A stretch of 64,000 nucleotides of DNA from Xiphophorus maculatus (GCF_002775205.1 NC_036456.1:5223463-5287462); one strand, 5' to 3'. Positions 45,701 to 60,560 are shown, counted from the stretch's first letter. Notes: generated from the letters alone by a model not told the origin. Made by a program: numbers and translations.

Positions 45701-47029
45701 AAAACGGTTGGTTCAAAGTATTGAACTCTTTGGACCCCTGATACCAAAAGGCCCAGCAGAATCCAGATTCCCGAATGCCTCACAGTTGAACGCCTGTGTA
45801 ACGTATACAGTAGCGGGGAAGTTGGTTACCAAGATTTAAGAGAGAATGATTAGAATGTCTCTAAAATTGAAAGTCATGACCAATTGACTGCCATAAAATG
45901 TGTACAGTTTTGAATTACAAAAAGGGAATGTTTAGGTGTTTGGATTTAGATGATTTTCACTCTACGCTGGGCCAGTTACCACTAAATACATCTTGTATTA
46001 AACTGTCAGTGATGTATGTTACAATTGTAATATATGCATAAGTTAATTGCTGCTGTGCTTTTTCGGTTTTATTTTTCGCCCTTTCTGCAGGTGTAGAGGC
46101 AGACTTCACGGGTGTTGACTGGTGTCCTGTCTATGCTTCTTTCTCTTTTTTACTTTTCAAATATATATCAAGAGGAGACTCATGGCAAAGGCTGTAATGC
46201 AATTTCACTTCTTCACAAAATGTAGACAAAAGTGGAGTGGCGTGATATTTTAGCAGTTGTAGGATTTCCTAAAGACCACAAGCCATTTCTCCAGCTAGCG
46301 CTAAACTCCCGTGTTTGTTTTGTGTGTATTTACCCAGAATGCCGTCCTCTATCATCCACATTCTGCTTTTGGAGCGGTCTCTGGTCCACTTGGCATTCAA
46401 ACTGCACCAGAGTTCACTTCAACCAAACCAGAACGTAGGTCTGCAGGCAGACCTGAGTTAGCTTTTTTTGGTAGCTAGCCTACAATTATTTTATCCGATC
46501 AAGGGTTAGGGTTGAAAAGACTTAATTTTGATTTGCCATTTCATACGGTGACACTTTATTTAATTAAAGTTATTTTGTGCAATACACTACCAGTCATTTT
46601 TTCCCCCTATTTATTCTCTTTAAGTATGTAATTAAGAAATGCCATGTTCTAATCTTTGACATTTTCTCTAGATATCAGAACTATCAGACAAACAGAAACT
46701 TTTAAATATATTCAGATTAAGTTGTTGATTTTTTTTGTACCATGATTACTCCAAGCTCAAATATAGCAGATTCTTTCAGGCAAGTCTTACTTTTACATTT
46801 AATCAGCAGGGGGGGAAAAAACAACGGCAGAATAATCCATTTAATGAAAACAAATGGCAGTGTTTAATATATCAAGAGGAATATGTGTTTTAGTTGCCAA
46901 GTTTTGTCGCTTCAAGTTTATTAAGATTTATTTTGCTTTTGCTTTGAAGCTGCAAAAAAACCATAACTCTGACACGAATAAATAGCTACTGAGAATCGTG
47001 CCGCTTAATGTGTTTCTCTTAGCCAGAAA

Positions 47030-47170
47030 GAGAGCCAAAAAACAGGTGGTCAGGTAGTCATGCAGTAAATCTAATTAAGAGCTGCAAAATGTTGGGCCAC
47101 AGCGAGCCTGCGGTGAAACGCTGTCGGACGCCTTGGCAGGATGCCCAGAAATCAGAAAAATCAAGCTGAA
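47030..47170. promoter_or_regulatory. Candidate conserved non-coding block 5
   Basis: Repeat-free block with GTAAATCTAATTAAGAGCTG (homeodomain TAATTA core) and CAGCGAGCCTGCGGTGAAAC. No coding frame. Confidence 0.2.
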
Positions 47171-50100
47171 TTCTGAAGGTCATCTGATGACAGTCGGGCT
47201 AGGTGTGTGTGTGTGTGGGCGTGTGTGTGCATCGGTGTGAGAATAGGCGTGTCAGAAGTTGGGAAGGAAAAAGAAACAAAAAACGATCAGTACCGAGGTG
47301 TAGTAGAGGATCGTCTCACTGGTACAGAGCTGTGACTTGGGTTTGAGGTGCGTCTACGGCACTCTCCTAACGAGGAGATGAGCTCCAGATGAGAGAGCAT
47401 GTCATTCTAACACTGGTTCATTTCCTCAAGGGGTCAAAGTTCACAGCATGGATTCATCCGCCGAAGAGGAAACGGTTGAAGACGAGCTAAATCATGTCCA
47501 GGAAGCTGAGCAGGAGCTGCCTTTTCCACTTCAGAGCCTAATTATGGAGTAGAAGGCTTCGCTGGGTTTAATATAAGGGTTCATGAAAGTGTAGTAGTGT
47601 AGTTTTACAAGCCGAGTATCAGAAAATAAGACGGAAGTGCGTACATGTACAGAAACATGTATGCATGTTCCTAATTCTGATGAATTAATATTAAAAAATT
47701 CTTACTTCAATGACATACCGGCTGCTTCTGTTTGATGCACTGTTGGTCTTTCAGAAAATAAAAAAAATCTCTAATATAATTCATGTCGTTAACAATTTGC
47801 CCAATTTGAATATTAAAGAGCCAAATAAGATGAAGGGACATTAGCTTGAAAATGACAACCATATCTCGGTTTTTAAAATATGTTCAAGAGAGTGAACAAC
47901 TGTCATTTCCTGGTAGGGATTGGATGAGGAAAAAAATTGTTAAATGTGTTCAGGTGAGATCATCCTACACGAAAGACGAGGATAAAAGGAAAAAACATGT
48001 TGCACCATTTTCTCTTTCCACATCCTTTCCCTTTCCAACGCCTCTTCTCAACAACCCAATTCATTTTCGGCACTTGCCTTCCTCCGCCTCAAACTTCTAT
48101 AACACCTTCTCTCGCCCTTCCTTCTCATTCACTCCGTCATTTTTTAGTTTTTATTTTCCCCTACATAGTGATACTCACGTGATCTCGCCAATCTATGTTT
48201 AGAGAAGACTGATTTTCGAACTAGGAGCTCTGGTGTCTGTTTGAAACAAACAAATCTTGCTGGAAAAAAAAAAAAATTGAAATGACTCATTTTTTAGAGT
48301 TGAAAAAATACAACAACAAAAAAGTTACTTTTTGCGTGAGGTTGGCCACAAAAGCGCGAATGCCCAGTTCCCAGCTCTGTCCGTTTAAATTGACTCCTGT
48401 CTGAGCTATGCGGTTGTAACCGCTCAAAGGTTTTCAGCTGGAACCTTTGAAATAAAAGCCGAACAAGATCGCTGCCTCTTGTAACGAATGTGTTGACCTT
48501 TTCAGCAGCAGGAAACAATCAAAGTATGGCTGACCGAAGAGACCGAAGCCTTCTCTGTAAGTAACATGGCTTCTTGTGCTCTGTTAAAAAAAAAAACAAC
48601 AGCAGCACCTCTGTACTCTGTACTTCCTCTTCTTCCCTCAGCAATATGCAAAGACAAAGAAATGAATGCTGAGCCAAGCCAAACACACACACAGAGTCAA
48701 AATCACTTTTATAGACATGCAAAACAATGCTTTATTTTACACCCACTTTTGCTGTTTGCAGAGTGTGCTCACTCTATACTTTGAGAAAAAAATTATTTAA
48801 TTCACAAATCGATGTTCCTTCGTCTGATTTTGTTCATGGAAAGGTGCTGTGGCAGAATCGAGATTGTTTATCCCAACCGACACTTCGTTCTCCTCATAAC
48901 CAAACCGCCTCCTCCCCCTCTCGCTCCCACGTCTGTGTTTTCATTGTCAGGCTCACATCTGTACCTGCACAAGCCCACGTTGTCGCTGCCTCCGCGCCAA
49001 CATCGACGTGTGAACATTTCGCCTTCGGTAGAACGCTGCTGGCAGGTAGTATTGACAAACCTGAGGCATATGTGTCGCGTTAGCACGGGTGTTAGCCTGC
49101 TATCCCAGGGTTCGTTCCGGCCGCGAATCGGCGCCTTTAAGGCAGCTGCTGTTTCGGTTGCCAGAACCGAGATGGAAACGGACCCAAACATGTTCACTGT
49201 ACCTCATAAGACATTTCAAACGACGTATAATCTGCTTGAGTTTTAGCCGCAGTTGCTTCCTCTTTAGCAGAAAAATAAAGATGAAGTCCCTTGTTACTGC
49301 AACTAACAGGACACTGCCAGAAAACAAACCTTTTTATACAAGCATATTATCTGAGTAGATAACTACAAGTTCCACTACTTTTTAAAACAAAATGACAAAT
49401 TCAATACCAAATTTTAGCTGCAAGTAGCCAGTTAGCTAGCTAAAGGTAATAAATGTTCCTAAAGCCGTAAAGTATTTCTATGCCAAAGGAAGACATAATG
49501 ACAGAGAAAAACGCCCGCATTACAATGTTTTTGAAACTGTAGCAAAAAATGAAGCTCAATCATCATGTTGGCCAGACTGCCACAAGATTTCTTTTTAAAT
49601 GTTTTGAAATTCCACCACATCTGTACCTCAACTCTTCCACAGCATTGATACTAATATACATGAACTATTCAGAACATAAACACATCAAAACTGTGCTTTA
49701 CATACATGACAAGGGCTGATGTTCCGGTAAATACGCATCATTTCGTCTTGTTGAGAGCCAAATAACATATTTTTCTCCCCAATATACTAGCATACATGGC
49801 AAAATAGGATATGACAGCAGCTTAATGGTAAATCACATACTCTCTGACGTGACTGGTCCTGTTTTTGTTGCTGCATTCATGTATGGTTAGTTTTCAGAAG
49901 TGTTTATTCTGAATTTGGCACTTTGTATTGACGCTTTAAACGAGACTTTACGCTCTTCGGAAAGCGGTGCACTCCACCATGATGGACGTCAAAACAACAA
50001 GATGCAGCACGCCAACTCCTGTAAAGCAGTTGCTCTTATTTAGCTAATTTTACTGACATAGACATAGATGCTGTGCGGTTGGTTGCATAAATGGACAACG

Positions 50101-51998
50101 ACGCTAAGCAAACTTGTCATTTTATTGTAAATTTTGATGAGGAGTCTACTAGGCCCGAAAAAGCAGGTAGGTCATCCGCCGTCCAACGCCGTCCGTGGCG
50201 GCTCAACGTTTTATTTTATTTTGTAGCTTTTTTAAAAAAATAAACAAACAAAATACAATAGCAAAATTGTTAACAGAAAAATAAGTTATGCCAGTTTGTT
50301 AAATTAAACAGCACTAACAAGAAGACACACACACACACATCCATGCACTAACACAGCAAGCCTTGGTCCGGATGCCCACGCTCTCCACTGTGATAATGGA
50401 GCTGTATCCCACTGTAAAGCAGAGTTTACTGAGGCTGGATCAACTCCAGATGGAGGCAGCGAGGAAGAGGAACAGGATGCCATAACCTCGCTTTACATAG
50501 AGGGCAGAGGCCACAGCTGTAGACACACACACGCGCGCACATACACAATTCACACACACACACACGTAGGGAAATAGGCCACGCATCCATGCCTGTAACA
50601 TTCTACATGACAGATTGCACAGATGCAGATAACACACCCACACGTAACTTAAGCCGTACACAAATATCAGCACTACTGTTCGATGCGAAGTAGCACATCA
50701 TGAAAACAGCAGAAATGAACTCGTTGAACACAGATTTGCATCCCCTACGGAAAGCTGAAAAAGAGTGCCGTCTGCAGCCGTGCAGCTCTGCTGTGAGACA
50801 AGAAGGAGTTAGTAGAGGAGGTGGAGGAGTTGGAAGCAGCACAGAACTGGGAGGAGGAAAAGCTGCCTTTGTTGTACTTTCCATCTCTGCAAGAAGAGAG
50901 GCGAAGGGAGCCAAGATTTTCTTTCCCAACGTCTTTGTGTTTGGACTGTATCTGCTGGTTAACTCTTTTGCAAACACAGGGTACAACCATTGATATTTTA
51001 CCAAGAGCTTTGAGCCGCGCCTTTAAAAACAGGGGAAAAAAGTTGTTTTGGAGAATGAAACTCACACGATATAATGATACCCTACCCTTCCATAAAACCA
51101 CCACAGAATAACTGAAAACAAAAACATGTAACATGACCTAACCGCTTTGATTTAAAACAGACAATTCCTACTTTTCCAAAAATGTTTATCATGCCATCTA
51201 TACTGTATATTTAGTCATTATGATAAACATTTAAGCAAAACATTACATAACGCACCAACTAAATATGCAAGCAAATAATAGTTGGAAAAATAGTCCCGCT
51301 ATCTGCTAGTACAGTAGAACTATACGTTGAGCGTTTAACGAACTGTAGTTTTTAAACTAGCTTAATAAGAGTCACAACCAAGAAATCAATTAACATGAAA
51401 TTAAAATGAGCCCAATAACTTTCATTTGGACAAGTCATGAAAGAGACGCTGTCTTTTAATATAGTTGAAAAAAGGCAGCATTTTGAAAAATCTTGCAAAC
51501 ATATGACACCCAAGACAAAGTAGTTACTTTGCACTACCTGCCACATTTGAATATTTTCCTTGCCTAAACTGAATGATTATAATTTTGTTACAGAGACGTC
51601 GTAATTAATTTTAATAGTTGTTGTTTCGGTTGTTTGTTTTATTTTGGACATGTAAAATGTTTTTCAGTTCCAGTGTTGAATGAAATCGATTCATTTCTAA
51701 AAAACTTTCGAAATTAAAGGGTTTTTTTAATATTTCGGTGAATATTCTTGCTTTCTTGCTCTCATATTCTCAAGAAACAGGGTCATTTGGACCCCACAAG
51801 CTTGTGTGCGTTCCCTTGGAGTGAGTCACTTTGACGCCAAGTGCATTTTTACAATTTTTTTTGAAAATGTGTGGTTTCGGGAACTGATGGTCTGACGGGA
51901 CAACCCCCTCACCTCCCCACCGTTTGACAGTAACATCTACCGCGCTCCTCCTGAGCATGGTGGGAGGGTTAATAAGCCTTTACTATTACTATTATATT

Positions 51999-52091
51999 AG
52001 TTGAAAATGGTCTCAAAATAAAAATTTTATCGCAATAATTTCCTGGACAATTTATCATCCAACAAAATTTTGCATCGTGACAGGCCTAGTG
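51999..52091. repeat. TTATCGCAATAA / GACAGGCC repeat fragment
   Basis: ATTTTATCGCAATAATTTCC, then GGACAATTTATCATCCAAC and ATCGTGACAGGCC, form a pattern seen many times in fish genomes. This is a short decayed copy. Confidence 0.45.
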
Positions 52092-52439
52092 AAAGCAGGC
52101 CGTGACTGCCTGTCTTTGTTCTGAGTTCAAATCCCTGTTGCAAAACACAATCTCCACATTGTGTCTTCATTTGTTTTATTATTTGTTTCTATTGAGCCAG
52201 CACCAAAATGAAGACCTTTAACACTGTAAACAGTTATTAATTGCACAATAATAACCACTTATTTGTCAGTGACTAACAAAATCTAAAGGACGTGGGCCGT
52301 TACTACCTCCACACCCGAAGTTTTCATCTACGGTTACCAGCCCAAGGCACATCTGCTGCTCTGAGCCTCTGAAAGAGGAGGGACGGGAACAAGGAAGAGA
52401 GGAAGAGGCGGCGACAAAAACAGGACGGCGAGGAAGAAG

Positions 52440-52760
52440 AGAAGGATGTGGGGCAGAGGGGTGCTGGTATGAGTCATCATTGGTTGCTGAATGGGGAGAG
52501 GGAAAGGCGCGCGCAGACACACTTGCAGCGGAGTGGAGTCAAACGATCAGGGACTGTAAGGGGAAGCGGCCCAACACGCACACACATTCACAGACCCCCT
52601 AAGAGTCCATTAGAGATTAAACAACTTGTTCAGTCTGTGTTAGACTCCAGGCAAGACTTAAAAACCTGCTCTCCTTTATTACACTCTAGCTCTCTTGCCG
52701 CCGTCACTGAGTCCTCCCTGTTGCTCCATTAGCGGATTGAGCGCACCAGCACCGGGGGAG
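52440..52760. promoter_or_regulatory. Candidate conserved non-coding block 6
   Basis: A GC-balanced block with AP-1-like ATGAGTCATCATTGG and CCATTAGAGATTAAAC. No domain or splice site was found. Composition-based call. Confidence 0.2.
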
Positions 52761-55700
52761 GAAGGTAGGTACTGTTCACAGGAAATGAAACTCCGTCCAT
52801 CATCCCGCATCAGGTAGCAGCCGCACTTCATATGCACATCACAGCCTCTCTTTATGGATTTCTGTAACAACCCAACTTCAGATGAATTCCCTGCGAGACA
52901 GTCCAGGCTGCTATCCTTGATGTTGCCGTGGTAATAACTCAGTTAAACGACTGCTTCTGTTGGCAGAACAACATTTCTGGCCTAATGTGCGGGCGACTTG
53001 TTGATTGACAAGGATGTGATGAAGATCTAGATTCTGACCCTGAGCAAGAGACAAATGAACCAACAAAGTCCATCGCTCTGGGGATAAACATGCAGAGCAA
53101 AACCTTAAGGCATTTTGCCGTTCTTTTCACTTTATCGTCCCCACTGTATCATGGTAACGCTGGAAAGCACCAGCAGCAATAATTTGACACATTTCTAATT
53201 AGTTTCTTAGTAACCAAACCTGCCTTAGCAACCAGCAAAGCTCTATGCTCTGTCTCCCAGCAGTAATTACCAGCATGGGTAAAAAGCAACTTTCATCACC
53301 ACAATTGCACAAATTCAATTACTGCTCATGTAATACAAGCCTTGAACTCCTATTTGTTTTAGCTACACGGCTCCCTGATGTCAGCCCAGGAGCTACGGAA
53401 CAAGGGAAACAGTGGAAGTATTGACCATTTTCTTCTCATTCTGGAAGAGCGCTGGTTTTTTCTCCTAACATGGACAGCCTCTCAATATTTATTTTGTCTA
53501 AACCTCTGTGGTTAAGTGTGCAGCATAAAGCAGTGACACATGGCTGTGATGCCTGGAAAGGTTTTAGCAGTAATGGTGTGCACACAATAAAGTCTTAAAT
53601 ATTTTACTGCTGGAAGCACACTTAAACTGTTGAACAAATCTGAGAAATGCCTCTTTTGTATGGAAACTGAGTGACGCTTTCCATTTAGCATGGTTAGCAA
53701 AGATTTTTTTGTAAGTTATTAGTCAAAGAATAGAATCAGTGCAGCAGGAGTACCTGTTGCACTGATTCAGATTTCCACTGATTTTTGCAACCAGGGCTTC
53801 TAATGTGTCATTTTTTATGAGTTTATAGGTCTGCATAAACATCAAAAACAAACATTAATTTCATTTTCATATTTAAACATGTAACAATTGAATAGTTTCT
53901 ATCCTATCTCAGGTGAGTTTACATGTTATCTCCGTGGATGTGTGACATACCAGATCCCGTGGTTTGCACCCAAAGCCCCAAAACCAATAATTAGTCACTG
54001 GGTGCGTCTACATTCATATGTCTAGATGAAAACTAGACTAAGTCTGATTTAGAGACATGTTTTCTACGAACAGAGAGGCTCTGTGCACTTACTGAATGAT
54101 TTTCTTTTGATGCTTTCAGAGAATCTCACATAACCCATTGACGCCCAGATGCTCTAAAAGACGGGTTCAGACTGCATGTAAGAAAACAACAAGAGCAGAT
54201 GTGGTTAGGGTTACTGCTTGCTGCCCACCTTGCATTTGAATTCTCAGAAATCTTGGCGCGAGGCGTTACATAAAAGCTTTCAGGCGGGTCTTTGTGTGAC
54301 GATACAATGCATTAGTGCAAGTCGCCGTACCTCGACTGCTATGTGGGTACTCGGGTCCCCTGAGGGTTATATAAACAACGTCAAACAAGTTTGACGCCTG
54401 AATTTGTACTGAAGCGAGGAGACGTTGCGAGCATGTGTGTGTATGCGTGTTTAGATGCTGGTGTGTTTCATTGCATGTCTTGTTTCCAACCCATACCAGA
54501 AATGAACTCACACATACGGACTTTTAACACGTTATTTCAGAAAGCAAATGTTCCCCGTCGACATGGATGGTCGCTCCTAGCTGAGACAGCTGCGTGGAGC
54601 AGAAAACAAATGCTGTTAGTGAAACCATGCAAACATTTGGTGCAGATCACGTCCAATTCAGAGCACCAGAAATAAGCGGCCACAGCTCTGAATCACCTCA
54701 CCAACACAAAGAGTCCCATCAGTGCATGCATTGCTCATCAAGTCCAACTGTTCCAAAGCCATGCTTTCCGCCCACACCCCAACCTTCACTCACAATCACA
54801 CACACACTGGCACACACAAATACAGACACAAAGATTCAACATCATCATCCAACGAGCAGATGAAGAAGCGCAAAGACACAGCCCCCCCACCTCTATGGGC
54901 ACTGCGAGATTCTCCACTGTGCCGCATGCTGGCTCGTCATCTGTTACGATGACAAAGACTGGCCAAAAAGTTGTCTAAAACACACACACACACGTTTGTG
55001 CACATATTTAGTGAGGCTGTTGTAGTTTATTGTGGTATTAATAATGTTGGTTAAAGCATTGAAACATCAATGGTTAAGGAACCATTAGCATAAATTGCTG
55101 ATGAACTGCAAAAAAATGTCAAGTTTGTAAAGCGTTGTTAAGAATTAGAGTGGGCGCTCTACAAAGGGCAGATGATGGATCATGGAATAAATATTATGAC
55201 CAGAGATAAGATTATTAGAGAAGTGGCTAACATGACGCAATGAGGCAGCTAAAAACATCTGTAAGTGGACCTGCATGTTTTAGCAAGTCAAATTTAAGAC
55301 TTTTTAAGATAGGGATGGAGGGTAACCTGCTGTTAACAATCGGGCATAGCAAACACTGTGAAATTTCTGGGGTCTGCTTGCTGCTCTTGGCAGTAGCTTT
55401 GTGCTTCTCACACTGTATATGGCTCTCTGAATGCTCTCTTTAACCTCCATAGTGTCCAAAGTTTTTTGCACAGAATGAACTTGGCCTCATATGGGTTGGC
55501 AACAGAAGTGAGCGAGTGGTGAAAATGAGCATCATCCAGCTAAATGGCAATAAATTTCCACTTGGATGATAGATGTAAACAAAAACTTGCTATATAGGTA
55601 GCTAGCAAGGGTTATGTTAGCAGCTCGTCCTGCAAGAAAAAAAACACGATGTGTATGTGGTTAACAGACATAAGGCCAACCTACATTTGTTTATGAATTT

Positions 55701-56992
55701 AAGACATTTTAAGGCCTTAATTTTAGATACATTAATACATTGCAATAGCTTCCTTACTTTACTCATGGCATAAAGTCATTGTAGGTCAACAGAAATAACG
55801 GTGAGATGTTATTGTTTTTAATCTACAACTAAGTTTGTCAAGTATGTATGCAACCTTATAGACCAAAACCTGAATAATTACCTAACTTTAAGCTGCTTTA
55901 AACTCTGTTTAACATCTTGCACATTGAAAATGAATGTTATACCAGTCTAAATGCCATGGAAGTAAGCAATTTCTCTGGAAAATCAAGTCCTGTCACATTT
56001 TTCAAGCATATGTGATTTTAGATGGGCTACCATTCTGAATAGTGTGTGGTTTTTGGGATCAAGGGTGTGGAAGTGTTCTGCAAAACAATAGTTTTGTCAT
56101 AATGTGAGTTTACCCTTTAATATGTGTTAAAGAAAATTAATCATATTTAACCTCTTGAACCCTTTGCCTCTCTTTGAGAGACATATTTGAAATTAACTTA
56201 ATACATCTTAGGAAGTACAAAGTGCATTTGAAATGTGGTACCTAATGTTACTGTGTCATGTTACTAAGGGAGAATAAATTAAAATGGCACCCAGCAGAAA
56301 ACGGAAAAAAGAAAATCATTTTCATCTGGGAATGAATTAGTGTTTTAACTTCATCCAAATGTTTATAATTATTAACAAAATCGATGGTAAAGTAGTTTTA
56401 AGCATGTCATGATTAGCACAGCATGAGGTTAGCAATGCTAAACCTCATGTTAGCAATGTTAGCTTTTTAGCCAATGTCATTTGTGCTAATAGATACCATA
56501 TAATTACAGCAAAATCTTTTATCACTCATGGTTTTTCTGCACCTGCGCTTGTCACAGTTCTGTTTCAATGACTTCATCTCGCCACTGGAACGTAAAGTAA
56601 AGGCACCTCCTGTCAGCGCAAGACATGATAGAAAAGGTATGCAGTGGAAGTCATTGTGTTTTGCTTCCAGCCTGTTAAAAATAGAAGACGAGGCTCCCTG
56701 GTGACTGTTTTTCTGTTGATATTAATACCTCAACGTAGCTAAGTGAATGGAGAGCAACATGCAGGTCAGTGAGGGGGAAAAAAAAAAGAAAGTCAGTAGC
56801 AGATGTGAAATCCATTATATAACCTGCACTAAGAGGGATGCCGGCACTTTTGTTGAACTGGGGCTGACAGCTGAACAAAACCAACTTTTTAATAACATTA
56901 TTATTGTTATTTGCATTTAGTTTGCAGCATTGCTGACTTTGGAGCTTTTGGTGCATGCTGTCAGACATTAACGTGCAGAATGTATTTTGAGG

Positions 56993-57017
56993 GTGTGTGT
57001 GTGTGTGTGTGTGTGTG
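56993..57017. repeat. (GT)12 microsatellite
   Basis: About 25 bp of GT repeat, uninterrupted. Confidence 0.95.
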
Positions 57018-57274
57018 AAAGACAGACAAGCGGCTAACACCTTGAGCTGACCCCTGATAATATCCTGTAGCATCTAAAAGAGACACACACACACATGCAC
57101 GCCTGCAAGCACAATGCAAGCATGCATTTGCGTCCTTTCCCTCCTGCCTCAGTTGAATCAGGTCTTATCAAATCCAATCAGGCCCACCGAGGCGTTTCAT
57201 TCAGAGGCAAGCTGCAGAGCAGATTATGCCCACCGGGGGGAAAGATGAGTGTCCTAAATCAAATTGTGCAATCG

Positions 57275-57322
57275 TTGTGTGTGTACGTGTGTGTGTGTGT
57301 GTGTGCGTGCGTGTGTGTGTGT
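57275..57322. repeat. Interrupted (GT)n microsatellite
   Basis: GT repeat broken by TAC, GC and GC interruptions over 48 bp. It creates the Val/Cys-rich frames seen here. Confidence 0.9.
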
Positions 57323-58139
57323 AAGTACAGTGAATTTTCAATGCTGTTTGTGTTGTTCAGCCAGCCTGTGTGTTTGGGTCATTTTATCCACTATTTTGGC
57401 CACTGTGAAATACAGACAGATTGGATTTATGGAATGATTCCACAGCTGGGCTCATGCAATCATCGCTGCACATTTGCTCCTCACGCAGTACATGAAAAAA
57501 ACAATCACCAAAAAATAAAAAGTAAAATAAATAAATATATATATATATAAACAATGCAGAACTTTTCCAAACCTAGTCAACAAACCGGAGCTCTGCAACA
57601 GCAGAAGAAACAAAAACATGCAGACGACGAGAGATCATGAGCAGTTGCCAGAGGGATTAAATCTGCACAAGCATCAGAGGGAGAGGCTTAACCTCTGTGG
57701 CGGTTTACAATAAATCACTGCACATGTTTCAGATACACACTGAATCAAGGTGAATCTTTATTTTTAGCTCACATAAATGATAAATTTAGATTCTTGTTGT
57801 TCATTGCAAGTGGGAAAACATCAAATATGGCAGGTACTCAAAAACTGCAACCAAGCTGTGATGTAACAGGGAGGTGGGGAGGGGGGATCACTTCCTGTTT
57901 GGCCACAAGGAGAATGTCCACTCCTCTGGATATGCTTAAACACAACAAATAAGAGTTGGCTATAAACATTTTTACTTCAGTGGGGGCGTGAGCCTGGCTC
58001 TTAGTGCTGGTTCTCACTCTTGTCCACACGGACTCTGTCCTGCAGGCGGTATCACTTCCAGTGACCCAAATGACTGGGACATCAGACCCATGGAGCTCAG
58101 CTCTACCACGAGCAGAAGTCACCGCTCTCTTTATCTGCA

Positions 58140-58330
58140 CAGTGCCTTGCAAAGGTATTCATACCCCTTGTTGTACTGAAAACACAAACTTAAGTGTGTT
58201 TTGATGTTGTTTTATGACTAATACAAAGAACCTATTTGTGATCTCCATTTTGTGTAGCAAAAAATCTTAAGATAGTTTAATTCCTTTACTAAAACTAATG
58301 TACCTTTACCACTGTGAATTGTACACCCTT
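58140..58330 (+). mobile_element. Tc1-like element, left terminal part
   Basis: It begins CAGTGCCTTGCAAAGGTATT followed by CATACCCCTTG, the terminal inverted repeat of a Tc1-like family very common in fish. Related internal words follow for about 150 bp. The transposase region and right end are not recognisable, so the copy is truncated. Confidence 0.65.
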
Positions 58331-60399
58331 TATCCCAATATATGCACACTATTCAGCACTATTCAGCAATATATGCATACAGCATCACTTTGTAGGAACA
58401 CAATATATTGGCTATAATAATATTTGCCAATATATTTTGATTATGATATGGTGAAACATATTTTGTCATCTCTGCATGCTATACAGCAAAGAGAAACGTA
58501 GTTCAGAGCAGATCATGGAAACAGATTCCAGGTAGGAATGTAACACCCCACAAAGACGGTGACTCTGTAATTCATATCTTCCTGGGAGACCAGGCTGCAC
58601 ATCAGTGGACCTGTTAGACGATCCATGATATCCAAGAGCATCCTTTAAGATCGCAAAGATCTCTGTGGGTCTTCATTAATGATGTGACCGTAATTACCTT
58701 GTGTTCTGTGATGACATCCTTTGTTGTTGAATCCGGCAGAGGCTAGGTTTCACTGAATATCGCATGGCAGATCCCATGGTGATGTGAAGGCTTTTCCAAA
58801 TATCAGGCTCTCCTGACACTCAAATTATAAATTGGAGACTGGAGACATTTTTAGATTCAATCTAAGCAACCTAAAAACTGGAGGATAGAGTACAGTAGGT
58901 CCACACTCCATAGATGAACTGACGTACCCAAATATCTAGAAAAAAGGCCACAAGATGGACATATTTTTGCAATTATCATGAAGGCATTGATGGTGCATAT
59001 TTACAACTGCATGTCCACTTCGATTAACGCGCAATTGAATCCTTTGCTGCCAGTGCCTCATCAAAATTCGTCACCAATGCACAGAGATGTGTTTAGAAGT
59101 TATTTATTCCTACATCCAACTTTCATGAGTGAAACTGACTTGACACCCACCTGTCAAATCAATCCAGTGGGTTTGCCAGCAACTGACCAATCAGTGGTCG
59201 TAATTTGTCCCTAAGTAAATGTCCCTTTCCTGGAGGAATTGAACCTCTCTGACAAAATGTTGAGAGTTATCATTACCAATGTGCTGAGCTCAAAGTGATT
59301 GGGTGGAAAACAAGCGCAAGATATTGTTAAACTTTGTCAATCTCATAACCCAGAGCATGTAGAGCACGGAAAACAGTTTATTACATTTCCAAAACTCAAA
59401 TAGGGTCTAGACAAAAGTAAAAGACATATAAATGCCTAGATATAGATAGATTATACAAATCAATTGTACAACTACAACATGTTTGTGTGAAGGTTTTAGT
59501 CATCATTACCTCATATCTTTAATGGTTAAATCAACAATCAACGTGTTTCGCAAAGTATTTAAATCAATATTGATATAATTGTTATTGAATCGAACTGCGG
59601 CCTAAAAATCTGCAACTGAATTGTGAGGTTCTTAGCAACACCCAACCCTAATCTTTACTAACAGTCTTTACTCTGCAGGATGGACTAGCATGGTGTTCAA
59701 GGTATGCCTGATCATATTCAGTCACTGTTTTCTTCCAATTCTTAAGTACATTTTTCTTAACAGAGCTTCAATAAAGTCAGTTGACTTTGACGGCGCCTCC
59801 CTTTAATATTCCTTTTTGAGCAGATCCCGATGCATTATGCTTTGACATGATGATAGGATCTTGTTGTAGTTATACACAGGTAACCTATTTTCTTTCAGTT
59901 CTAAGAATACAAGTTATTATTTGGTGTTGGTAATGCACTGAACTCCGAGAGGAAATGGTACATTTTCTTTTTAAATTTAAAGCACAGGCTTTTTTTTGTT
60001 GCTTTTTTTACTAACCCACCTTTCAATTCCTCATTTCCTGTGGTTGCAGAAGTGACCCTAATTATCTTTGGTGAGTCAGCTTTGGTAAAAAAAAAAAATG
60101 CAGTAACTAAATGGGTTTCAGCTTACTGTGAGCGACGTCTTCCTTTAATGGTATAAATAATACGAGGAAGGATGCCAACAAAGTTTGTTTTATTTCCTTG
60201 TCTTGTGGTTATGGTGAAGTTTTCGTAAGTCTAAATGTGTGTCGACTAGCAGCTTGCAGACCAGGCACTTGAAGTCCAAGTCACAAAAAAAACAGAAAGA
60301 AAAAAAATGACTGACGCATTTCCTCTTTTGTTTTGACTGTTTCGAGCTCCACCAGTTTAACACTGATCTTCCCGAAATCTGTGTTTGACTCTGAGCCTG

Positions 60400-60560
60400 C
60401 AAACAGTCAACCACAAACATTCCCCCGGCGGCCGCGGCCGCTTTGGCGGTGGTGGGAGGGAAGAGAAGAGGATGGGGGGGGGACATCCGAAACCACACAC
60501 ACACCCACCCCCACACACACACACACAGAGGAAGTGAACCCGAGAGAGGAAGCACATTTC
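60400..60560. other. GC-rich purine/CA block with a NotI-type GCGGCCGC site
   Basis: GGCGGCCGCGGCCGCTTTGG sits in otherwise AT-rich DNA, followed by G-runs and (CA)n. It may be a small CpG island or alternative promoter, but no donor or ATG supports an exon. Confidence 0.25.

Noticed and set aside
45517..45783. Hydrophobic 88-codon minus-strand frame resembling a membrane protein
   Set aside because: No splice sites, no start context and no family resemblance; kept only as part of a possible non-coding conserved block.
47846..48202. 118-codon plus-strand frame, Phe/Ser/Pro-rich
   Set aside because: Composition follows a TTC/CCT-rich stretch and there is no recognisable motif or splicing support.
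48727..49327. Five overlapping frames on both strands, up to 144 codons
   Set aside because: All frames are open because stop codons happen to be rare in this GC-richer patch; none carries a domain or start/splice context.
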